Origin: Variovorax soli NBRC 106424 | Lineage (GTDB): Bacteria > Pseudomonadota > Gammaproteobacteria > Burkholderiales > Burkholderiaceae_C | DNA: 50,702 nucleotides | Direction of reading: 5' to 3' | Assembly: GCF_001591385.1 (NCBI RefSeq) | Contig: NZ_BCUU01000031.1 | Location: 1-50,702 of the forward strand | In this document: one piece after another, positions 45,575 to 50,702 of the stretch | How the letters are laid out: each line of letters opens with the position of its first letter | How positions within the stretch are numbered: the first letter of the stretch is position 1 | Notes under the pieces: model-generated | Database searches by the model: none | What the model was told of the DNA's origin: nothing | The model's input: only the letters and a program-made list of their open reading frames with translations | Position numbers and translations under genes: made by a program

Positions 45575-46552
45575 TCAATCCGGGCGGTAGGCCGAATCGA
45601 TGGTGAGTGTGCCCACGGCGCGCGACACGCAGGCGCAGATGCGGGAATTGGACTTCTTCTCGTGCTCCGACAGGAACACGTCGCGGTGGTCGATCTCTCC
45701 GTCGACGGCCAGCACATTCATCGCGCACAGCCCGCACTCGCCGCGCCGGCAATCCCACAGGGTCTGCACGCCCGCGGCTTCGAGCGCCTCGAGCAAGGTG
45801 CTGTTGGCCGGCACCTCGACCTCGAATTCGTGCCTGGGCACCCGCAGCTTGAAAGCCTGGGTCGGCAGGCGGCCGCTGCTGCCGAAGGTTTCGAAGCGCA
45901 GGTCGGGCAGCGGCCGGCCAGCCTCGCTCCACGCCCGCTTGACGGCCTCGAGCATGGGCACGGGGCCGCAGGTGTAGAGCTGCGCGCCGGCCGGCAGTTG
46001 CGCAATCTCCGCCGCAAAGTCGATGGGCGCCGCGCCGACATGCACGGCCACCCGATCGCCGAGTGCGCCCTGCAGCTCGGACAGATACGCCAGTTCTTCC
46101 GGATTGCGCGCGCCGTACAGCATGCGCACACCGGCGCCGCTGCGCGCCGACAACGCCGCCAGGCGCTGCGCCATGAACACCAGCGGCGTGATGCCGATGC
46201 CGCCCGCCACCACCAGGTAGGCGGGAGCCCCGAGGTCCAGCGAGAAGTGGCTCTGCGGCTCGCTCACCAGCATCCGGTCGCCCGCCGCCAGGCGCCACAT
46301 GGCCAGCGAGCCGCCCCGGCCCTCGTCCATGCGCTTGACGGCAATGCGCCAGTGAATGCCGTCGGGCTCGCCCACCAGCGAGTACGAACGCGTCTGCATG
46401 CGCCCGGCCAGGACCTGGACCTGCAGGTGCGCGCCCGGCTCGTGCGGCGTGGCCGCGCCCGATTCGGGGCGAATGAGGAACTCGCGCACGGTGGGCGTGA
46501 GGTCGCGCGTGGCCGCGACGCGCGCGGGCATCCAGTGAATCTCGCTTTTCAT
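45575..46552 (-). CDS. PDR/VanB-type oxidoreductase (flavin, NAD and 2Fe-2S ferredoxin)
   Basis: A 325-residue reductase of Rieske oxygenases. The flavin motif is RSYSLVGEPDG (about 55-65), the NAD motif VVAGGIGITPLVFMAQRL and CGPVPMLEAVKRA, and a C-terminal plant-type 2Fe-2S domain with CRRGECGLC and a final Cys in SRICACVSRA. The order flavin-NAD-2Fe-2S matches VanB (vanillate demethylase reductase) and phthalate dioxygenase reductase. It follows the GntR gene on the same strand after 41 bases, and is the natural electron donor to the oxygenase. Confidence 0.92.
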   Translation of the reverse strand: MKSEIHWMPARVAATRDLTPTVREFLIRPESGAATPHEPGAHLQVQVLAGRMQTRSYSLVGEPDGIHWRIAVKRMDEGRGGSLAMWRLAAGDRMLVSEPQSHFSLDLGAPAYLVVAGGIGITPLVFMAQRLAALSARSGAGVRMLYGARNPEELAYLSELQGALGDRVAVHVGAAPIDFAAEIAQLPAGAQLYTCGPVPMLEAVKRAWSEAGRPLPDLRFETFGSSGRLPTQAFKLRVPRHEFEVEVPANSTLLEALEAAGVQTLWDCRRGECGLCAMNVLAVDGEIDHRDVFLSEHEKKSNSRICACVSRAVGTLTIDSAYRPD

Positions 46553-46593
46553 TTCGTTCTGAAGAAAGGCTGGGGGCTTGTGTCTTGACGGAC

Positions 46594-47358
46594 TCAGCCG
46601 CGGCGGCGGATGAGCTGCACGCCGGGCAGGGAATGGTCGGCACTGCCATGCAGCGCCTCGCGCAGGTTGCGCCGCGCAATGCGGCTGTGTTCGCGCATCA
46701 GCGATTCGGCGCGCGCGCCTTCACGCGCCTCGATGGCATCCAGCACCTGGGTGTGCTGGTCCTGCGCGATCACCAGCATGTCGCGCGCGGCCGGCGAATT
46801 GGCCTGCACGACCACGAATGCCGAGGGCGAGGCAAAGGGCAGGTTCACCGCACGGTCGAGCTGCTGCGTGACGAGCACGCTGCCGGACATCTCGTACAGC
46901 AGCGCATGGAACTGCTCGTTCAGCGCCACGTAGCGCGAGAAGGCGGCATCGTCCAGCGCGCTTTCGCGCAGCAGCTCGTCGATGCGGGCCAGGCAGGCAC
47001 GCGCCTCGCGCAGCACCACCGGCGGTGCGCCGCGCTCGGCCGCGAGCCGCGCCGCCAGGCCTTCGAGCGTGCCGCGCAGCTCGATGGCGTCGGACACGTC
47101 GCGCTCGGAAAAGGTGCGCACCGCATAGCCGCCGTTGGGCAGCGCCTCGAGCAGGCCTTCCTGCTCCAGCCGCATGAGCGCACTGCGCACCGGCGTGCGC
47201 GACACGCCCAGCATCTCGGAGATGGCGACTTCGGCAATGCGCGTGCCGCCCGCCAGTTCGCCGGCCAGGATCAGCTCGCGCAGGCGCAGCTGCGCCTTGA
47301 CCGCCTGCGAGCCGCCCGACTCGGTCGACGCATCGCTGGTGCCCGCCACCGCACTCAT
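46594..47358 (-). CDS. GntR-family (FadR/VanR, FCD) transcriptional regulator
   Basis: A 254-residue regulator with a winged helix-turn-helix at about 22-85 ([40 protein letters not shown]) and an FCD ligand domain ([58 protein letters not shown]). FCD proteins bind small organic acids, often aromatic. The ATG overlaps the oxygenase stop (ATGA), so it is made with the enzymes it probably controls. Its binding site is suggested by twin TGTATACA palindromes upstream of the oxygenase. Confidence 0.93.
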   Translation of the reverse strand: MSAVAGTSDASTESGGSQAVKAQLRLRELILAGELAGGTRIAEVAISEMLGVSRTPVRSALMRLEQEGLLEALPNGGYAVRTFSERDVSDAIELRGTLEGLAARLAAERGAPPVVLREARACLARIDELLRESALDDAAFSRYVALNEQFHALLYEMSGSVLVTQQLDRAVNLPFASPSAFVVVQANSPAARDMLVIAQDQHTQVLDAIEAREGARAESLMREHSRIARRNLREALHGSADHSLPGVQLIRRRG

Positions 47359-48470
47359 ACCGGAACGTGCTGCGACTGCACGGGCTGGATGGCGATGGTG
47401 GGCGAGCGTGGCCGCTCGCGCTCGATCAGGCCGTCGATCAGGCGGCGCGCCCACATCGAGCCGGCGTCGATGTTGAGGTTGTAGAAGGTATGGCCAGGCC
47501 GCTCGTCCATGGCGCGCTGCTGCGCCTCCAGCACCAGTTCGTCCTCGCGGAAGATGGAGGCCACGCCTTCGCGCAGCTCGTGCGTCAAGCGCTGCTCACT
47601 TAAAGCATAGTTGCGTGCAAAGGCCCAGAAGTACAGGCAGGTCTTGTCGGTCTCGGGCGTGATGGTGTTGAGCACGTAGCCGTTCACGCCGCGGCTGCGG
47701 TCGCCCGGCGACGTCTTGGTGGGCACCGCGCCGCTGCCGGCCTCGGCCACGCCCACGTCGATGTTCACCGTGCATGGCGCCTCGAAGCGGATGATCTGCC
47801 AGCGGTCCACCGGCCCCTTGTAGCCGCGCGCATGGTTGATCTGGGCAGCCCAGAAGGGCGGCGCCTCGATGCCTTCCATCCAGCGCGTGACGGTGGCCGA
47901 GCGGTCGCCATGCGTGGCCACGAAAGGCGCCTCGGCCACGGCCCGGTTGCCGATGGACGAGCCGTGCACGAAGGTCTCGTGCGTCAGGTCCATGAGGTTG
48001 TCGACCACCAGCCGGTAGTCGCAGTTCACGCGGATCATCTTGCCGTCGCCGGCCCAGGCGGGGTCGTCGTTCCAGTGCATGTCGGGCACCAGCGCCGGAT
48101 CGGCCTTGGCCGGGTCGCCCGGCCACACCCACACGAAGCGGTGCTTTTCCACCACCGGGTAGCTGCGCACGCAGGCCGAGGGGTTGAGCGTCTCCTGGCT
48201 GGGCATGTGGGTGCAGCGGCCCTGGCTGTTGTAGACCAGGCCGTGGTAGCCGCAGACCAGTTCGTCGCCCTCCAGCCGGCCCAGCGACAAGGGCATCAGC
48301 CGGTGCCAGCAGGCATCTTCCAGCGCGGCCACCTGGCCGTCGGTGCGGCGGAACAGCACCATCTTCTGGTTGCAGATCGTGCGCGCCAGCAAGGCGTGCT
48401 TGACCTCGACGTCGTACGCGGCGGCGTACCAGGCATTCAGCGGAAAGGAAGGGCTTGCAGCGGCAGTCAT
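47355..48470 (-). CDS. Rieske non-haem iron oxygenase, vanillate O-demethylase (VanA) type
   Basis: A 371-residue oxygenase. The Rieske 2Fe-2S ligands are Cys54, His56, Cys73, His76 ([10 protein letters not shown] and VCGYHGLVY), and the mononuclear iron site has [14 protein letters not shown] with His164 and His169 and bridging Asp157/Asp161 region. The style agrees with VanA and dicamba demethylase, which remove O-methyl groups as formaldehyde, but hydroxylation of other substrates is possible. With the VanB-type reductase it makes a two-component system. No clear ribosome site precedes the ATG; the nearest operator starts ten bases upstream. Confidence 0.92.
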   Translation of the reverse strand: MTAAASPSFPLNAWYAAAYDVEVKHALLARTICNQKMVLFRRTDGQVAALEDACWHRLMPLSLGRLEGDELVCGYHGLVYNSQGRCTHMPSQETLNPSACVRSYPVVEKHRFVWVWPGDPAKADPALVPDMHWNDDPAWAGDGKMIRVNCDYRLVVDNLMDLTHETFVHGSSIGNRAVAEAPFVATHGDRSATVTRWMEGIEAPPFWAAQINHARGYKGPVDRWQIIRFEAPCTVNIDVGVAEAGSGAVPTKTSPGDRSRGVNGYVLNTITPETDKTCLYFWAFARNYALSEQRLTHELREGVASIFREDELVLEAQQRAMDERPGHTFYNLNIDAGSMWARRLIDGLIERERPRSPTIAIQPVQSQHVPV

Positions 48471-48479
48471 GGATACTGA

Positions 48480-48555
48480 CTGTATACATTGATACCGAAA
48501 AGTCCATGATATTCAGGGGTTTCAAGGGTAAACACCAACGTCTCTGTATACATTG
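48480..48555. promoter_or_regulatory. Twin identical operators CTGTATACATTG
   Basis: The 12-mer CTGTATACATTG occurs at 48480-48491 and 48544-48555, centred on the palindrome TGTATACA, 64 bases apart, in the 147-base divergent region. Short palindromes of this kind are typical of FCD-GntR operators. The first abuts the oxygenase start; the second overlaps a possible TTGGGG -35 (48553-48558) of the MetE-like gene, with TACGAT at 48575-48580 as -10. Both operons are therefore likely controlled together. Confidence 0.7.
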
Positions 48556-48617
48556 GGGGCCAGCATGCTGCGTTTACGATCCTTTTTCTTTCTTTCAGCC
48601 TGCACGGAGTTCCACTC

Positions 48618-49739
48618 ATGTCCCAGCACGCCCACCTGCCCGCCCGCTTCGACCACGTCGGCAGCTTCCTGCGCCCCAAGTACCTGCTCGAGGCGCGCGA
48701 GAAGAAGGCCAACGGCCAGATCAGCGCCGAACAGCTTCGAGAAGTCGAAGACAAGGCCATCACCGAAATCGTGAAGTTCCAGGAGGACCTCGGCCTCAAG
48801 AGCATCACCGACGGCGAGTTCCGCCGCACCTACTTCCACATCGACTTCCTGGAGCAGCTGGGCGGCGTGAAGACGGATATTCCTGTCACCATCCGCAAGC
48901 CCGACGGTACGGAAGAACTGGCACCGCCCGTCATGCGCGTGATCGACAAGGTGCGCCACGCCAAGAACATCCAGCTGGCCGACTTCGAGTACCTCAAGAG
49001 CCAGGTCTCGGCCGGCCACACGCCCAAGGTCACCATCCCCTCGCCCACCATGCTGCACTTCCGGGGCGGCCGTGCCGGCATCAGCAAGGAGGCCTACCCC
49101 GAGCTGGACCCGACCTTCTACGACGACGTGGCCAAGGCCTACGGCGACGAGCTGCGCTCGCTGGCCGCCGCCGGCTGCACCTACGTGCAGATGGACGACA
49201 CCAACCTGGCCTACCTGTGCGACGAGCACCTGCGCGAAGCGGCCCGCCAGCGCGGCGACGACCCCAACGAACTGCCCCACCGCTACGCCAAGTTCATCAA
49301 CAAGGTCGTCGCGCAAAAGCCGCCGGGCATGCTGCTGGCCATGCACCTGTGCCGCGGCAACTTCAAGAGCACGCATGCCGCGGCCGGCAACTACGAGCCG
49401 GTGGCCGAGGCGCTCCTGAAGGAGATGGACCTGGATGCCTACTTCATGGAATACGACGACGCCCGCTCGGGCGACTTCAAGCCGCTGCGCTACCTGCCCA
49501 AGGGCAAGACCGTGGTGCTGGGCCTGGTGACCACCAAGTTCGGCGAGATGGAAGACAAGGACGAGCTCAAGCGCCGCATCGAGGACGCCACCAAGTACGC
49601 CCCGCTCGAGCAGCTGGCGCTGTCGCCGCAGTGCGGCTTCTCCAGCACGGTGCACGGCAACAACATCGCCGTGGAAGCGCAGCGCGCCAAGCTGCGCCTG
49701 GTGATCGAGACTGCGCAGGAGGTCTGGGGCTCGACCTGA
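48618..49739 (+). CDS. MetE-like (cobalamin-independent methionine synthase II family) methyltransferase
   Basis: A 373-residue protein related only to the C-terminal catalytic half of MetE (E. coli MetE is 753). The zinc/thiol-activation ligands are present: His243 and Cys245 in MHLCRG, Glu278 in MEYDDARSGDF and Cys339 in SPQCGFSS, matching MetE His641/Cys643/Glu665/Cys726. The N-terminus FDHVGSFLRPKYLLEAR is the family start. Members transfer methyl groups to thiols from folates or other donors, and many are not methionine synthases. It shares a control region with the Rieske oxygenase, hinting at methyl-group metabolism tied to demethylation. A GGAG lies before the ATG. Confidence 0.88.
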   Translation: MSQHAHLPARFDHVGSFLRPKYLLEAREKKANGQISAEQLREVEDKAITEIVKFQEDLGLKSITDGEFRRTYFHIDFLEQLGGVKTDIPVTIRKPDGTEELAPPVMRVIDKVRHAKNIQLADFEYLKSQVSAGHTPKVTIPSPTMLHFRGGRAGISKEAYPELDPTFYDDVAKAYGDELRSLAAAGCTYVQMDDTNLAYLCDEHLREAARQRGDDPNELPHRYAKFINKVVAQKPPGMLLAMHLCRGNFKSTHAAAGNYEPVAEALLKEMDLDAYFMEYDDARSGDFKPLRYLPKGKTVVLGLVTTKFGEMEDKDELKRRIEDATKYAPLEQLALSPQCGFSSTVHGNNIAVEAQRAKLRLVIETAQEVWGST

Positions 49740-49767
49740 GCCACCGGTTCATGTTGAACTCGGGGGC

Positions 49768-50439
49768 ATGGATAAGACGACAAGGATCTATTCAGGCCCC
49801 CTGAGCCTCTTCGGTGCCAAGGCGCAGATCGCCGCGCTCGAAAAAGGTCTGGCGTTCGAGCTGGTGATGGTCCCGTTCGACCGGGACGACAACTACCTGC
49901 CCAAGCACCCCGAGGTGCTGCGCGTCAATCCGAAGGCGCAGGTGCCGGTGCTCGTCGATGACGAGGTCGAGCTGTTCGACTCGACCCAGATCTTCGAGTA
50001 CCTCGAAGACCGCTACCCCACCCCGCCGCTATGGCCGCGCGAGGTGGCGGCACGCGCCAGGGCGCGGCAGCTCGAGCTGCGCGCCGACGAAGTCTTCTTT
50101 CCGCAGATCTACAAGCTCTTCGGCCTGCAGGACCACATGCAGGGCGCCGCGGCGCAGGCGGCCTGCGCCGCCTGCCACGCCATCTACGGCCAGCTGGAGG
50201 CCTTGCTGGCCGACCGCGAGTACCTGGCCGGGCCCTACTCTTACGCCGACATCGGCTTCTACATGGCCTGCGTCTTCGCGGACCGCAAGGGCGCGGGCAT
50301 GCGCCCGGACACCCCGCGCCTGCTGGGCTGGCGCACCCGCGTGGGCGAGCGGCCCGCCGTGCGCGCCGTGGTCGACCCCATGATGAACTTCCTGGCCTCC
50401 CAAGGACGCGGGGTGCCGGCCTTCCTGCAACGCCAGTAG
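49768..50439 (+). CDS. Glutathione S-transferase family protein
   Basis: A 223-residue GST. The N-terminal thioredoxin-like domain reads SLFGAKAQIAALEKGLAFEL and has the cis-Pro/glutathione signature NPKAQVPVLVDDEVELFDST; the C-terminal all-helical domain ends FLQRQ. A Ser or Tyr early in the sequence (IYSGPLSLF) may activate glutathione. It begins 28 bases after the MetE-like gene and is probably in its transcript; whether it takes part in methyl or xenobiotic metabolism is unknown. Confidence 0.9.
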   Translation: MDKTTRIYSGPLSLFGAKAQIAALEKGLAFELVMVPFDRDDNYLPKHPEVLRVNPKAQVPVLVDDEVELFDSTQIFEYLEDRYPTPPLWPREVAARARARQLELRADEVFFPQIYKLFGLQDHMQGAAAQAACAACHAIYGQLEALLADREYLAGPYSYADIGFYMACVFADRKGAGMRPDTPRLLGWRTRVGERPAVRAVVDPMMNFLASQGRGVPAFLQRQ

Positions 50440-50466
50440 CGCGCGCACCCGGAAGGCAAGCCCGCC

Positions 50467-50702
50467 ATGGCGAACATCCTGTCCGACTGGTTGCCCTCCC
50501 CTTCCCAGCACTTCCTCGTGGTGTCCGTGGCGCTGCTGGTCTATGTGCTCACCACGCGCGCGCAGCGCCAGCAGCGGGCGCCCACCACGGCCATTGCCTG
50601 GGTCATGGCGCTGGTGCTCATGCCGTACCTCATGCTGCCGATGTACCTGCTGTTCGGCCGGCGCAAGCTGCGGCCGGCCGGCGCGCCGCGCCCGCCGCGC
50701 TC
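50467..50702 (+). CDS. Cardiolipin synthase/phospholipase D-like protein, N-terminal part (runs off window)
   Basis: The first 78 codons are seen. They encode two membrane helices (about 15-30 and 42-65) and the PLDc N-terminal domain motif IAWVMALVLMPYLMLPMYLL followed by FGRRKL, found at the start of ClsA-type cardiolipin synthases. The HKD catalytic motifs would be beyond the end. The start follows the GST stop by 27 bases on the same strand. Confidence 0.8.
   Translation, partial: MANILSDWLPSPSQHFLVVSVALLVYVLTTRAQRQQRAPTTAIAWVMALVLMPYLMLPMYLLFGRRKLRPAGAPRPPR

Noticed and set aside
48618..49739. Full methionine synthase MetE
   Set aside because: Only the catalytic half is present (373 residues); the N-terminal half of MetE is absent, so methionine synthesis cannot be assumed.

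Overview
The window is about 50.7 kb of GC-rich chromosome with dense, mostly housekeeping genes. Gene content and protein style point to a betaproteobacterium of the Comamonadaceae, most like Variovorax or a close relative. Clues are the arginine-rhamnosylated EF-P system (earP-efp), the surE-pcm-nlpD-rpoS block, an RpoD with a long Lys/Ala-rich N-terminus, an H-NS-type protein, and a phasin of polyhydroxyalkanoate storage. There is no phage, transposase, CRISPR array or plasmid gene; this is core and near-core genome with some catabolic modules.

Layout: 1-1805 is the tail of an iron-uptake locus (tonB end, exbB, exbD, hemP with a Fur-type promoter). 1981-5885 has a haem-binding-like GlcG/HbpS protein, a BAX-inhibitor-like membrane protein, rlmD, and rpoS. 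5890-8438 completes the stationary-phase block surE-pcm-nlpD-rpoS on the minus strand. 8541-14132 holds a quinone oxidoreductase, an H-NS protein, an amidase, tRNA-His, ppiD, tRNA-Val and hupB. 14368-17436 is a small catabolic unit: a hydrolase with the full residue signature of fluoroacetate dehalogenases, overlapping a tartrate/D-malate dehydrogenase, with a divergent LysR regulator. 17393-24483 has an EamA transporter, pgsA, uvrC, earP, efp, an enoyl-CoA hydratase and a LOG/PpnN nucleosidase. 24471-30685 is a minus-strand run of an MFS transporter, RmuC, a 2-hydroxyacid dehydrogenase, an NhaD-like antiporter and pncB. 30859-34597 holds a CsbD protein, a secreted repeat protein, a thioesterase, a phasin, an SDR dehydrogenase and a YihY protein. 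34678-40767 is dnaG-rpoD plus a Bcr/CflA exporter. 40831-45416 is a complete branched-chain-amino-acid-type ABC transporter (livKHMGF order). 45575-50439 is a Rieske oxygenase/reductase/GntR module divergent from a MetE-like protein and a GST. The window ends inside a cardiolipin-synthase-like gene.

The most interesting items are: (i) the Rieske-demethylase-type genes and the MetE-like zinc methyltransferase facing each other across an intergenic region that carries two identical 12-bp palindrome-centred sites, suggesting one shared GntR regulon; (ii) the predicted defluorinase coupled by a 4-base overlap to a hydroxyacid dehydrogenase; (iii) long structured leaders in front of rpoD and efp; (iv) a perfect 18-bp inverted repeat between convergent genes at 40777-40822; (v) twin PhaR-like sites exactly 60 bp apart before the phasin gene. 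All functions are read from sequence motifs by eye; no database search was run.
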